This document shows positions 42,701 through 53,434 of a stretch of DNA of 64,000 bases, in pieces (the stretch's first letter is position 1; each line of letters begins with the position of its first letter). The position numbers were made by a program, and so were the translations under genes. The notes under the pieces were generated by a model. It made no database searches. It saw only the letters and a list, made by a program, of their open reading frames with translations, and was not told the origin of the DNA. The stretch spans positions 2,852,001-2,916,000 of the forward strand of contig JALJCQ010000004.1 in assembly GCA_023091665.1 (NCBI GenBank), read 5' to 3'. The DNA comes from Pythium myriotylum (taxonomy: Eukaryota > Oomycota > Peronosporomycetes > Pythiales > Pythiaceae).

Positions 42701-43710
42701 CCCCCACGTAATACTCATCATAACACAGTCCAACCACGAAAGATCGGAAGCTTCTCAGGGCGTTGTATCGTGGCTGTCACCATGGGGTCGTCAAGCAAAT
42801 CGACAGCAAACTTCGATCTCTTTCGGCTCCAATCCGCCTCCGAACGCCGCCTCTTCGCGCCTCAACGGACACAACGCACTTCTTGGTCGACTGCATTCCT
42901 TCCGTGCGCGTTCAATCGCCATGGGCGGCCGCGTGGGCGTGCGCCGCTCATGGGGTCTCGACGTCGAGGCCATTTTTTGTGTGACCGTAAAACCTGATAT
43001 AATGAGATACAAGATGGTATCATTTATAGTTTCAAAAGAGAAAGATATTAATTATCTACCTTTAAAATAAAATACTCGCAAAGCGTGTTGGGTCTGGCGA
43101 CAAGGCCGAGTTTGAGGCTGACGAGACGATCATGAAAGCATTGAAAAGTGGTAGGCGCTGCAACAGCGCAGCTGGGCGAGTCTGCAGTCTTGTTCCCGGT
43201 ACATCTCACACGCCAGTTCCTCGATTGTGTTTGCGAGGTGGAGGCGACTACAACACCGCCCGACATATTTTCGTGAATGCAATGTTATTAACAAACTGCC
43301 CAAACAGACGGGGAGCTCGGTCAAGAGTCACGTGAGTGCAATCGTAGACCTAAATAGCGAAGCAGGACAGAGCAAGATGATGACCTTGGTAGTGCTGGTG
43401 CTGAAACCCGCATGGCACCTAGTATGCCGACTGCTGAGCGTGATGTTCACGAGAATACTATTTCTTCGTCCTAGCCAAGCTGGTGCAGTACACAACGTAC
43501 ACCTGATCATCTTTCCGGAGCCTCCAAGTATACGTGCTTCTCCATTCTGCGTGAACTGCGCAGTGAAATCCGAGTGATCTCCGAGTTTCATTGCGACAAA
43601 CGCACATGACCTCTATATAATTATAAAAGGATCGGTGTGGTGCGACCTCTCGCAAACAAGACGGGTTATTAGTACCTCTAGAAGCTTATAGATGACCCAA
43701 TGGCAGAGGC
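39791..43710. other. Gene-poor 3.9-kb region
   Basis: AT-richer than its surroundings. The only interesting frame is on the minus strand at 41506-41994. The remainder has short, featureless frames and no long repeat match elsewhere in the window. Confidence 0.35.
41506..41994 (-). pseudogene. Possible START-like domain remnant
   Basis: 162-codon frame. The segment TLDTARDFVFHRVTSDRDQR, with later FPHLVRRAVDL, loosely follows the layout of START-like lipid-binding domains that oomycetes possess in large numbers. No zinc finger or clean start is found. The resemblance is by eye only. It could equally be a chance open frame. Confidence 0.25.
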
Positions 43711-44763
43711 GACGCCTCTTTCGCATTAACAGTTCGACGGTCGCGTGGTGCCCCTCGACATCTCGTGGATGTTTCATGATACATCGTTTTTGAACAGCTC
43801 CAGCATCATCTCTGTGCCTTGTCTTCGGTGAGATGGCTGTGGCGCCCCTATCTCACATGTCCTCCAAGCGATCGAATAAGTGGTCTCGTTTTCTCCATCC
43901 GGCGGTGAGACAGTGCGTAATCGTCCCGATGACGCGAGGAAACGACATAATCGGCTCGATTGCACTGGGTTGCAAGGATCGCGGACGAGATTATCCCGAG
44001 CGGTCTCAACGTGTAGAGCGCTGATTCATGATTCTCTCGGGGGCGTCGTTGCCGTGGTGATGAGTGTATTGGCCACCTCACTTTCGATCTTGCCTTCTCC
44101 CCGACAACCAACGCATCCAACTCAGCAGCAACACCAGCAGCAGCGTCAACAGCATCGATAGCTCCGCTTCGCTCGCGTACCCAACAAGAACCAACGCATC
44201 CAGACCAGCAGCAGTAACAGCACCTTAGCACCTCTGACTTTCTTTGCGGCGACCAGACCATGAATCAACTCCAGTCGTTCTCGCTGCTCGTGCTCTACGT
44301 CGCGATGCTCCTAGTATCCGTCGCCGCACAAAATAATACCACCAGCAACACTGCAGGAGAGACACCTGCGCCGACAGAAGAAGAAGAGAAGAAGAAATCC
44401 AAGTGGCCCATGTATATCGCCATCTGGGCTGGCTCGCATGTCATCTTCGGGATCGGATACTTCTACTACCGCTACACGAAGAAGCGTCGTGCGAAGGAGC
44501 AGGAGTCGGCTGTTGATCCTGCGGCACTCACATAGAAGATGGAGGAAATGCGTGTTTGTGCGAGTCGACCGATCCAGTACGAATATGAATCTCCACAGAA
44601 TCTTCGCAGAAACACGGAAATAATCCAATGCATGTCTTGACATTTCGCCTAATTTCGCCTACACAACGACTACCGCGTTAAGCACCGCAAGAAGAGCGAG
44701 GCCGAACGCGGCAGTCAAGCCGATGGCTGGGATGCGAGGCGAACTGGAGGAGGGTTTGGCTGT
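43711..44763. repeat. Tandem segmental duplication, copy A
   Basis: Nearly identical to 47467-48520, offset about 3757 bp. It covers the flank, the whole small membrane protein gene and the 3' end of the convergent ten-Cys gene. In the membrane-protein ORF only one codon differs (aac/agc, Asn/Ser). Divergence rises sharply at both ends. Confidence 0.92.
44260..44535 (+). CDS. Mini type-I membrane protein (partner type A), copy 1
   Basis: Single exon, 91 residues. Signal peptide (FSLLVLYVAMLLVSVAAQ), two N-glycosylation sites (NNTTSNT), a short Thr/Pro/Glu stalk with a charged EEEEKKKSK knot, one transmembrane helix (MYIAIWAGSHVIFGIGYFYY) and a basic tail (TKKRRAKEQES). There is no Cys at all and therefore no ectodomain fold. 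Its stop lies 124 bp from the stop of a GPI-type ten-Cys gene on the other strand, and the pair is duplicated together. A shared function with that neighbour is inferred from this conserved arrangement. Confidence 0.8.
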   Translation: MNQLQSFSLLVLYVAMLLVSVAAQNNTTSNTAGETPAPTEEEEKKKSKWPMYIAIWAGSHVIFGIGYFYYRYTKKRRAKEQESAVDPAALT

Positions 44764-45165
44764 CGTCGCTGCCGGGGTCTTAACCGTAGTTGTTGCTGGG
44801 GGCTTGGTTGACGTAGCAGTGGGCGGCATAGTCGGTGCGGGTGTTGATGTCGGCGCCAGGGTCTGGTAGGCATCTTGGCACATGCACTCGTAGTTCGTCC
44901 GGGCCTTGGCACACTGACCGGAAGCCGGACAGCAGCAGGCCAGCCGCTGACTTGCCGCGCTCAGCCAGGCGCCGCAGAAGATACCAGGGCCCCCCTTGTA
45001 GGCCTGGGCACAGTTTCCTTCATCTCTGCACACTTCGCACCACGACTTGCTGGTCGAGTTGGTTATCGTAGTTGTTGTAGTTGTCGTAAACGTTGTCTGT
45101 CCCTGTGTAGCAGAGACGAAGAACGCCGCAACGACGATGGTGAGAACGAGGGTTCGACAAGCCAT
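44659..45165 (-). CDS. Ten-Cys family member 2: GPI-type with Thr/Pro stalk
   Basis: Single exon, 168 residues from MACRTLVLTIVVAAFFVSAT (signal peptide). A poly-Thr stretch (TTFTTTTTTTIT) follows, then the ten-Cys module (CEVCRDEGNC, AYKGGPGIFCGAWLSA, LACCCP, GQC, YECMC), a mucin-like Thr/Pro stalk (APTSTPAPTMPPTATSTKPP), and a C-terminal hydrophobic run (IGLTAAFGLALLAVLNAVVV) with no charged residues after it, as in GPI-anchor signals. Longer frame extension upstream of the chosen ATG would hide the signal peptide. The likely product is a wall- or membrane-anchored extracellular protein. Compared with its duplicate at 48416 it has an extra roughly 30-residue stalk. Confidence 0.82.
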   Translation of the reverse strand: MACRTLVLTIVVAAFFVSATQGQTTFTTTTTTTITNSTSKSWCEVCRDEGNCAQAYKGGPGIFCGAWLSAASQRLACCCPASGQCAKARTNYECMCQDAYQTLAPTSTPAPTMPPTATSTKPPATTTVKTPAATTAKPSSSSPRIPAIGLTAAFGLALLAVLNAVVVV

Positions 45166-47466
45166 CCCGGTTGTGCCATGAAAGCGAATAGACAAAAGGG
45201 ATGGAAGGGTTCTTGGCCCGCCTAGCAACACCAACGGGAGACGGCTTGAGACTGCGTAGAGCAAAGTCGTTTCCAGAATGTGTGATTGCAGGTGAGTCCA
45301 CCAAGCCTGGGGCCAACTTCTCCAGACTCGAACCGTCTGACTTCACAAGAAACAGCATAGCTGTCCACGCGGAAACCTATCGGATACGTCTCGCAACCTA
45401 ACGTTACCGTACGAGGCAGAGCGAATGTTGAACTTTTGGAGCTTGCATGGCCCGTCTGCTTGAGATTTAAAGGGTCGCAATTTCACCTTGACGTACAGGA
45501 TTGAGAACCAACCCACCGGGTTGTCCCCAACCACTGGGTTGGCTCTCTACTCAGCCCTAAAATCTCAATCAGTTGAAGGAGAGCCGTGTAATGCAAGCAC
45601 CCCTCCAATTTACATGAGACAATTTCGAAAATATTGGCCACAGGGTTACGGAGAGCATGATTCAACTTGAGAATGGAGAGTGCTGAAGGATCACCAAAAC
45701 GATCGGATGTGAGATATCCAGCGATCATACCTACCCATAACCTTCTTTCGCAACATGGAGAGTGTGTTTTATTTGCTGTGCATACAGTGGATAAACACAG
45801 CAGCTTTGGATTTCACTCATTCGCAGGCATTTGGATATCCCGCACCCCACCATAGACTTCAGCGATTCTTCCACACTGTCCCTTGCCACGTTGAATCCTG
45901 CTCTCTCGATGAAGCTGACACTCTGTAACGTCCCCCAGGTGGATATTTTATGAAATCTAGCCACAGGGACGATGTGAAGAGAAACGTGCATCGATTTTCC
46001 TCCTCACCGTCTCAAGATGGCAAAGTGTCGCCAGTCAAGAATCCAACGAGCAGTCTGAGCCTCATTATACACTCGCCACTTCGGTGCTCTCCGTCTTGGC
46101 GAACAAAACTCATGGGTGGGGTCTCTTAGACTTTCCGTTTGATTCTACAGTTGGAGTAATCGTGCGGTAAATCTAAGGTCGTATTCGATGGTTGATCAAA
46201 AGGAAGATCATGGGCTTTTCTCTGTTTGTTGACTTTGCAATGGCCGGACACGGCGCTACGGTCATTTCTATTTGAAATGTCGATCTTTCAGTTGGATGTG
46301 GCCCAAGCTGGTTTCAAGTTGCCATGCGCACGCTTATCCGTCTTGCAGCCCGTGAGATCGCAACAGTGCCAGCGCTTTCCAGATCAGCACGCTGCCTCTG
46401 GTAATGCCAAATTTGAGGGTGATGCGTGTCTTAATCCAGAAACAATGAATGTATAACAGGAGATCTGAGCTTCGCGCTTTCTGGCAACAACTCAGGCGAA
46501 CATGACGGGAATGCAATGCCGTTTGTTCAACGCACGTGCGCTTCGACGCCACCTGTCCAATCCTGCCCATTTTTTTCTTGCCCATGCAAAAGGGCCTGAT
46601 CTCCAGGTCCCAGAAATCATTTCGAGGCTTTCATCGTGACCCTAAGTGCTGGGTTGGATGTTCCCATAAAAGATGCTTTCTTTGCGCACAAAATTCATCA
46701 ACAGGTGTGTGGACAGTGAGACTCTTTAGTACAAGCAACGTCTTCAAGAGGCGTGTGGACGTCACCATCGCATGCATGGTTTCGTCAACGCGTTCATTCA
46801 CACGAGATTCTATCTCTTTGTCCTCGTCGATCCCCTTCTGTGGAGATTATGCTACTCGCCCACGAGGACGACTGAGGTCACCTCTTCTTGAGGGAAGCGA
46901 CTCATATGTATGAGGGTTCAGATGTTGGCGTCGCGGCCTCTGCATTCTACGATTGGCACCGACCCCCTCGCAATCGTGCACTAGCCAATCTTTACCTATC
47001 CGCACGTCAACTGGCCGACCTCACCGAAGTCTCGGCCTGGACCCGCCACCCAAGGGCCCACAACAAGATGGCCGGGCGTCTCGGCAAACTCGGTACAACA
47101 CCGAGCGGAGAAACCCCCCTTGAACCCCTTCGTTCCCAAGACAGCCGGGCTGCCTTGTCGAACCTGCTCTACAACGACCTTCGTCCATGGTGGCCCACTC
47201 GTGTCCACCATCCTGACACATAAAGGCCTGCATGTACAGCCCATCAAGCTATTAGGATTCACAGGATGAACTCAATAGACTTCACTTGCATCATCATCAT
47301 CATCATTCTACGATTGGTCTCTCTTCATGGGTGGCACTGAATCAAGAGGAAACCTCACGGACGTACGCATACCTCTATATTATGATAGATCTATGTGCGG
47401 AGCGCCATCTCCTCAACCAGACAGTCCATTAGTCCCTCCGGAAGATAATACCTGGTAAAACGCGGC
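45166..47466. other. Intergenic with decayed repeats
   Basis: Includes sequence at about 46555-46640 that is similar to 48985-49070 (shared tcccagaaatcat and cgaggcttt), and the (CAT)n-tailed repeat at 47150-47312. No supported gene. Confidence 0.4.
47150..47312 (+). repeat. Dispersed repeat with (CAT)n tail, copy 2
   Basis: Related to 4713-4895. It ends in catcatcatcatcatcat just before the duplicated block B begins. Orientation is the same as copy 1. Confidence 0.4.
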
Positions 47467-48520
47467 AACGCCTCTTTCGCGTTTAACACTTTGACGGTCG
47501 CGCGGTGCCCCTCGACATCTCGTGGATTTTTCACGATACATCGTTTTTGAACAGCTCCAGCATCATCTCTGTGCCTTGTCTTCGGTGAGATGGCTGTGGC
47601 GCCCCTATCTCACATGTCCTCCAAGCGATCGAATAAGTGGTCTCGTTTTCTCCATCCGGCGGTGAGACAGTGCGTAATCGTCCCGATGACGCGAGGAAAC
47701 GACATAATCGGCTCGATTGCACTGGGTTGCAAGGATCGCGGACGAGATTATCCCGAGCGGTCTCAACGTGTAGAGCGCTGATTCATGATTCTCTCGGGGG
47801 CGTCGTTGCCGTGGTGATGAGTGTATTGGCCACCTCACTTTCGATCTTGCCTTCTCCCCGACAACCAACGCATCCAACTCAGCAGCAACACCAGCAGCAG
47901 CGTCAACAGCATCGATAGCTCCGCTTCGCTCGCGTACCCAACAAGAACCAACGCATCCAGACCAGCAGCAGTAACAGCACCTTAGCACCTCTGACTTTCT
48001 TTGCGGCGACCAGACCATGAATCAACTCCAGTCGTTCTCGCTGCTCGTGCTCTACGTCGCGATGCTCCTAGTATCCGTCGCCGCACAAAATAATACCACC
48101 AGCAGCACTGCAGGAGAGACACCTGCGCCGACAGAAGAAGAAGAGAAGAAGAAATCCAAGTGGCCCATGTATATCGCCATCTGGGCTGGCTCGCATGTCA
48201 TCTTCGGGATCGGATACTTCTACTACCGCTACACGAAGAAGCGTCGTGCGAAGGAGCAGGAGTCGGCTGTTGATCCTGCGGCACTCACATAGAAGATGGA
48301 GGAAATGCGTGTTTGTGCGAGTCGACCGATCCAGTACGAATATGAATCTCCACAGAATCTTCGCAGAAACACGGAAATAATCCAATGCATGTCTTGACAT
48401 TTCGCCTAATTTCGCCTACACAACGACTACCGCGTTAAGCACCGCAAGAAGAGCGAGGCCGAACGCGGCAGTCAAGCCGATGGCTGGGATGCGAGGCGAA
48501 CTGGAGGAGGGTTTGGCTGT
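47467..48520. repeat. Tandem segmental duplication, copy B
   Basis: Partner of 43711-44763. It ends inside the ten-Cys gene at the point where copy A has its additional Thr/Pro stalk. Confidence 0.92.
48017..48292 (+). CDS. Mini type-I membrane protein (partner type A), copy 2
   Basis: 91 residues, identical to the protein at 44260 except Asn to Ser in the glycosylation cluster (NNTTSST instead of NNTTSNT), which leaves one N-x-T site. Its frame, stop position and convergent spacing to the neighbouring ten-Cys gene are all preserved. Confidence 0.8.
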   Translation: MNQLQSFSLLVLYVAMLLVSVAAQNNTTSSTAGETPAPTEEEEKKKSKWPMYIAIWAGSHVIFGIGYFYYRYTKKRRAKEQESAVDPAALT

Positions 48521-48850
48521 CGTCGCTGTTGGGGTCTTGGCGCCACCTTGGCACATGCACTCGTAATTCGACTGGGTCTTGGCACACTGACCGGAAGCCG
48601 GACAACAGCAGGCCATTCGCTGACTTGCCGCGTTCAGCCAGGCGCCGCAGAAGATACCGGGGCTTCCCTTGTAGGCCTGGGCACAGTTTCCGTTATCTCT
48701 ACAGGCCTCGCACCATGACTGACTGGTCGTGTTTGTTGTCGTGGTCGTAGTTGTCGTGGTTGTCGTGGTCGTAGTCTGCCCCAGCACAGTAGAAGCGAAG
48801 AACGCCGCGAAGACGAAGGTGAGAACAACGAGAGGGGCTCGACGAGCCAT
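48416..48850 (-). CDS. Ten-Cys family member 3: GPI-type
   Basis: Single exon, 144 residues. Signal peptide (MARRAPLVVLTFVFAAFFAS), a run of fourteen Thr, then the ten-Cys module (CEACRDNGNC, AYKGSPGIFCGAWLNA, MACCCP, GQC, YECMC). A short stalk (KTPTATTAKPSSSS) and a hydrophobic GPI-type C-terminus identical to member 2 follow. The 3' half is almost identical to member 2, while the 5' half is closer to member 4 (EACRDNGNCAQAYKGSPGI). Copy B is therefore a mosaic, probably shaped by gene conversion within the cluster. Confidence 0.85.
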   Translation of the reverse strand: MARRAPLVVLTFVFAAFFASTVLGQTTTTTTTTTTTTTTNTTSQSWCEACRDNGNCAQAYKGSPGIFCGAWLNAASQRMACCCPASGQCAKTQSNYECMCQGGAKTPTATTAKPSSSSPRIPAIGLTAAFGLALLAVLNAVVVV

Positions 48851-50234
48851 CCTGGTTGCGTCTGTGGAGGCGAATAGACTAAAAGGGATGAAAGTCCAAA
48901 AGTGAGACGCCTGAAATCACGCAGTCGACTGAGAGCCGCGCAGCTCAGACAGCCTTGCGCCCTTCATCCATCAACGTCCCCATCTCCTGCCCAGGTTTTT
49001 TTCGCCTCACGCACAAAGGCCAGCTCCCCTGGTCCCAGAAATCATCCCGAGGCTTTGGGCATCAAAAGGTGAATCGCGTCGTCAAACGAGCAGATCTGTG
49101 TGAGAAACGATTAGCGGGTACGCTTTCTTCGCGACCGACGGTTGTCGCAATTGCACGGCCGGCGTCGCAACTGCAAAGGCAAGAAGGCCACGCGGACCAC
49201 AGTTGAACCATTGCTCAACAGAGAGACTGCTCCTCGTTTGACCCGAAGTGCTGGCGTGAATGTATTCTACGAGAATTTCTTGACAGGCGCTGCGACAATT
49301 CACCGCTGGGCTCGGCCGCGCCCATGCAGAATCCATCCTCCTCCCTTGTCGTCAGAATGCCCGAGGTGGTCTTGACCCACCCACACACAGATCGAAGCCG
49401 GATGGATCGACCGGAACCCCTTTCCATGATGCCCTCCTTGTAACTTTATGCGACGTGCTGTCGATCTCGCCACCTCTTGAAGCCGGATACAGTTCAACCG
49501 AAAATCCGGGCAGATCTCCCAGATTCGTCCGTTCGTATGGAAAAGTAAGCAGCGGAGGACACCGAGCGCTGGGAGATTTTTTGATAGCAAATGTATCGGG
49601 GCATTCCGTTGCGACACCATCCTGAGACACTGCAGCCGCTCCACCTGTCATCTCGATGGTCCACCCAGGAGTTGCTCCGTCTCCAGACCTCTCCAGTATG
49701 TGAGTGTACGTTCCCCGGTTCTCTGGCCGGTAGTCCATCCGTGGCGCCCATCTATCTTCGCATTGAGACACGCCTTGCGTTCGGAGAGAGCGCCTTGAAA
49801 AACCTGAGTGGGCGATGGACTTCAGAGCCCCGGTGCACGATTTGCGGCGCTTTTAATCTCTCTGGATATATAGGATGAGAGGCAGCTGAAAGGGAAAACA
49901 TCCGGTGAGGGAGTTCCCGTCGTCGTTCCACTATAATATATTACAGGTTGTTCGTGTCGCCTCGTTGGTATCTCTTGCCCTGTCAAAGCCAACGGACTGC
50001 AACGTCAGTTCCCTCGAGAAAGGCCACAGACAGGACCAGGGCTAAAAAGGCAGCCCTCGCATCAGGAAGAAGAGAGAGGGAGAGGGTCGTCAGGCAGTAC
50101 TGGTATAGTAGTTCTCGTCCGAGAGAGATCCAGACCACACGCCAGAGCTCGGAAAGTGCTCGGCCCGAGAGCTCTCCTCATTTTCCAATTTCGACTCTCG
50201 AGCTTTCAAGCCTCCCCAGCTCCAGCTCCCAGCC
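48851..50234. other. Intergenic
   Basis: Holds the second copy of the tcccagaaatcat repeat (about 48985-49070). One minus-strand frame (49352-49771) is listed separately. Upstream of 50235 a GA-rich stretch (agaagagagagggagagggt, about 50069-50088) may be part of a promoter. Confidence 0.35.
49352..49771 (-). CDS. Hypothetical 139-residue frame
   Basis: Begins MSQCEDRWAPRMDYRPENRG. Composition is protein-like in the first 100 residues (GWTIEMTGGAAAVSQDGVAT; TFPYERTNLGDLPGFSVELY). It has no signal peptide or known domain. It may be a relic exon or chance. Confidence 0.22.
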   Translation of the reverse strand: MSQCEDRWAPRMDYRPENRGTYTHILERSGDGATPGWTIEMTGGAAAVSQDGVATECPDTFAIKKSPSARCPPLLTFPYERTNLGDLPGFSVELYPASRGGEIDSTSHKVTRRASWKGVPVDPSGFDLCVGGSRPPRAF

Positions 50235-51011
50235 ATGGCTCCGCGCCGGGTCTTTCTGGGCCTGCTGGTCCTCGTCTTCGCGACGCTCTTCACATCGAGC
50301 ACGGTCGCACAGACTACGACGACCACGACAACGACAACGGTCGTGACCAACACGACGAGCCAGTCGTGGTGCGAGGCGTGCCGAGATAACGGAAACTGCG
50401 CCCAGGCCTACAAGGGAAGCCCGGGCATCTACTGTGGCGCATGGCTGAGTGCATCGAGCCAGCGCATGGCCTGCTGCTGCCCTGCGACGGGCCAGTGCGC
50501 CAAGACCCAGTCCAACTACGAGTGCATGTGCAGCGGCGGCTCGTCGTCGCCTGCCAAGACGACTCCTGCCCCGACCAAGGCCAAGACGACCTCGGAGAAG
50601 TCATCGTCCAAGAAGTGGGTCATCATTGTCGTCGTGGTCATTGTGCTCGCCATCGTTGCCATCGGCCTCTACTTCTACTGCAGTCGCAGCTCGGACGGCG
50701 ATGAGGAAGAGCCCAAGACCGTGGTCTACGAGCAACAGCCGGTTGTCTACCAGCAAGCTCCTCCGCCGCAGCCCATGTATGCAGCTCAACCTGTCTACGG
50801 CCAGCCTGCTGCGTACGAGGTCCACCACTACCACCAGGAGGAACGCAAGGGCTACAGCGGCGCGACAGTCGCGGCTGGTGCTGCGGCCGGTTTCATCGGC
50901 GGCATGATCGTCGGCGACATGATCGCGGACGCTGGCGACAGCAACAGCGGCGGTGGCGGCGGTGACTACGGCGGAGGCGGCGGCGACGACGTGTTCGCTG
51001 GCGACTTCTAG
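50235..51011 (+). CDS. Ten-Cys family member 4: receptor-like, with TM and FAGDF tail
   Basis: Single exon, 258 residues. Signal peptide (MAPRRVFLGLLVLVFATLFT), Thr run, ten-Cys module (CEACRDNGNC, AYKGSPGIYCGAWLSA, MACCCP, GQC, YECMC) and a short Thr/Pro/Lys stalk. A strong transmembrane helix follows (WVIIVVVVIVLAIVAIGLYF), then a cytoplasmic tail with acidic start (SSDGDEEEPK), Tyr/Pro/Gln repeats (VVYEQQPVVYQQAPPPQPMY), a glycine-zipper segment (GATVAAGAAAGFIGGMIVGD) and the terminal DVFAGDF. The tail is homologous to that of member 1 at 37784 and to the ectodomain-less protein at 63066. Its ectodomain is closest to members 2 and 3, which have no tail. Confidence 0.88.
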   Translation: MAPRRVFLGLLVLVFATLFTSSTVAQTTTTTTTTTVVTNTTSQSWCEACRDNGNCAQAYKGSPGIYCGAWLSASSQRMACCCPATGQCAKTQSNYECMCSGGSSSPAKTTPAPTKAKTTSEKSSSKKWVIIVVVVIVLAIVAIGLYFYCSRSSDGDEEEPKTVVYEQQPVVYQQAPPPQPMYAAQPVYGQPAAYEVHHYHQEERKGYSGATVAAGAAAGFIGGMIVGDMIADAGDSNSGGGGGDYGGGGGDDVFAGDF

Positions 51012-52025
51012 ACGTCACAGCATCCAGCAACAAAATTTTCACAAACCCCCAGTACCAAATACAAATTTGATTGAGACCTCGTTTCTAGTACCTTCTCATA
51101 CAAGCTCTCTTCACTCTGTCTCAACCGTGGGAAGCATTGGGTGTTCAGCACGCTGCTGACTGCGTCTGGGTCTCTTTTCAGGGAGCGAGAGGCAGTAGCA
51201 GCATTGTGCTGGTATCCAGTTTCTTGGACGAGGTACCATGCCCTTTAACGTAGCTACGGCCTCGCTCAGTCAACGCACATAGGCAGGGAGTGCCCGCATG
51301 CTGGTGTTCGCTTATCCATCGATCGATCGACACCGAGCACGAGTTCCACGCTAGTCACGAAACCTGACGGCTGTTCTCCATCATCGACGCACATCTTCCG
51401 GCTACCATTCAGTCACGGAGAGAGATCGAGAGATCCCTTCTCGCGTGATTGCAGGAACCATCTGAATGCTGCTGAGACGGACCTTCCGCTTCGTCAGGGG
51501 TGGGGTGCCGGACTGCCATCCCCCACGCCAGCAGCGTCGCAGAGCGTCGTGCTGCCCGCCTCATGGGCGACACCACGCCCGTCGACACCCATTACAAGAT
51601 GCATTTTCGCAGACGTTTCGGAATGCCCATCCCTGAGCACGGCCAGCGGGGGCACTACTACGCATGTAGCCATCTCTCCAAAATGCAGTAGTGCTACCGG
51701 TATTAAGAGCTCTCCCCTTTATAGAGGACTTCTCGGTCTCCTCACACTTGAGGATCAGCGCCGCGACTTTCACGATCACTGCCACCACATGGGGCACGCG
51801 AGGCGACGAGACGCGAAAGGTCTCAGGTTCAGTACAAGGCTCTTCACTGTATGTACGGTATATACCGTACTAGAAGTTGCGGTCTCCTCTTGGGTATTGG
51901 AGACGGCGGGTCTTGTGGTCGTCCACACATCATGTCACACGCAACCTAGTGCCTTCTCTGCCGGCGTGTCCAACGCCCGTGACCACCAAGTCTCCTAGTC
52001 CCATTTCCTCTTTGGTCACCTCGCC
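51012..52025. other. 1-kb intergenic region
   Basis: No coding feature. Contains a short cgatcgatcg run (51319-51330) and a palindromic gtatgtacggtatataccgtac near 51849-51870. Confidence 0.35.
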
Positions 52026-53135
52026 ATGAAGCTCGCGTCTCTCTCCCTCACTGTGACAGCGCTGCTGGCTACCGTCTCGCTCGGCTCGGCTGCCACGAGC
52101 GGCAAGGGCAAGCCCGGCTACTGCGCTGACAGCAAGGCCTGTGCTGCGACCTACACCTGCGTGAGCGTGCAGACTACGCGTGCGGGTGTCACAGACGTCA
52201 AGCAGTGTCTCCCGACGGCCAACGGCTCGCCCGTGTGCTCGGGCATCACGCCAGGCCTTTGCCCGAGCTTCTCGACGACCTGGGGCACGGCCTTCCGCGA
52301 GATCTCGAGCGTTTGCGCGACCATCGCGCCGGACACGTCGAGCGGCAAGTGCATCACCGACACGTCGAGCTCGAGCACGGTCAAGAACGGGCTCCAGTGT
52401 ATTTTCATCACGGACCCGACCAACAAGACGTCACAGGTCGGCGTGATCTACGGCTGCGTCGACTACGACGGCTCGAGCCTGCTCTTCGAGAAGAACTCGG
52501 CGGCGGCCAAACTCGCGGCCAAGTTCAACTACAGCGCCGTGATCGAGGAGAGCTGCGTCAACCCAAAGAACCCGTCGGGCTCATCGTTCGTGTGCTCGAG
52601 CCAGGGCACGTGCGCGCCCAAGAGCGCCGGCTCGATGGACTACTCGTGCCAGTGCAACGTCGGCTTCTCGGGCACGTACTGCGAGAAGATCGTCAACAAC
52701 AAGTGCTACAACGACGGCGTCTGCGGTGGCGGCAGCTGCGACCTCACCAAGCAGGAGTGCACCAACTGTACGGCGGGCACGCTCGGCGATAAATGCGCCC
52801 AGTGCGATCCGACGTACGACTCGACCAAGGTCTGCAGCGGCCACGGTAAGTGCGTGGCCTCGAGCGGCACGTCTACACTCGGCGCCGACGGCTCGTCGTC
52901 GTCCTCGTCGTCGACAGCCACCAACACTTCGCGCTTCCTTGCGTCCTCGACGTACCAGTGCGACTGCGACACGGGCTACTCGGACGTCCACTGCGGCGTC
53001 AAGGTCAGCACGGGCACGTCCGGCACGACGACTACAACGAGCTCGCCATCCACGACCTCCTCGGCCACGACCGTCGCGGTCTCGCTCGCCGGCGTCACGG
53101 TTTCCACGGCCTTGATGGTTCTCTTCAAGTTGTAA
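52026..53135 (+). CDS. Cys-rich EGF-like GPI-type surface protein
   Basis: Single exon, 369 residues. Signal peptide (MKLASLSLTVTALLATVSLG). An N-terminal domain of about 150 residues has many Cys (CADSKACAATYTC; CSGITPGLCPSF) and N-glycosylation sites. Two EGF-like units end in CQCNVGFSGTYC and CDCDTGYSDVHC, with a Cys-rich linker (CGGGSCDLTKQECTNC) between them and a low-complexity Ser insertion in the second. The end is Thr/Ser-rich and then hydrophobic (VAVSLAGVTVSTALMVLFKL), compatible with a GPI signal. The plan is typical of secreted adhesive or wall-associated proteins. Exact function is unknown. It lies inside the ten-Cys cluster but lacks that module. Confidence 0.85.
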   Translation: MKLASLSLTVTALLATVSLGSAATSGKGKPGYCADSKACAATYTCVSVQTTRAGVTDVKQCLPTANGSPVCSGITPGLCPSFSTTWGTAFREISSVCATIAPDTSSGKCITDTSSSSTVKNGLQCIFITDPTNKTSQVGVIYGCVDYDGSSLLFEKNSAAAKLAAKFNYSAVIEESCVNPKNPSGSSFVCSSQGTCAPKSAGSMDYSCQCNVGFSGTYCEKIVNNKCYNDGVCGGGSCDLTKQECTNCTAGTLGDKCAQCDPTYDSTKVCSGHGKCVASSGTSTLGADGSSSSSSSTATNTSRFLASSTYQCDCDTGYSDVHCGVKVSTGTSGTTTTTSSPSTTSSATTVAVSLAGVTVSTALMVLFKL

Positions 53136-53434
53136 ATCGCCTCTCAGGCTCTTTTTGCACAAAAAAATCCACTGCTGTGTGTTACAACATCCAAATCTCT
53201 TGAATCGTTCCGTATCATGACTCACTTGAAGCGACATGGCTACACACAAAGGTCGTCGGATCATGCACAGCGACTGACAACATTTTCCAAAGCGTACACG
53301 GTGGAGATATGTTTGCACATTGGCAAGAATTGGTAGCAAAATTCTTCTTCGATTGTTGACTAGTGTACACACTCACACGGGGACTTCTGAACTCGGGCAT
53401 TCTTGAGAGTTTTTTTTTCTCTTTCTTCACTTGG

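Noticed and set aside
43774..44261. Minus-strand frames of 63 and 137 codons repeated at 47531-48018
   Set aside because: They are conserved only because the whole DNA block was recently duplicated. Composition and absence of domains argue against coding.
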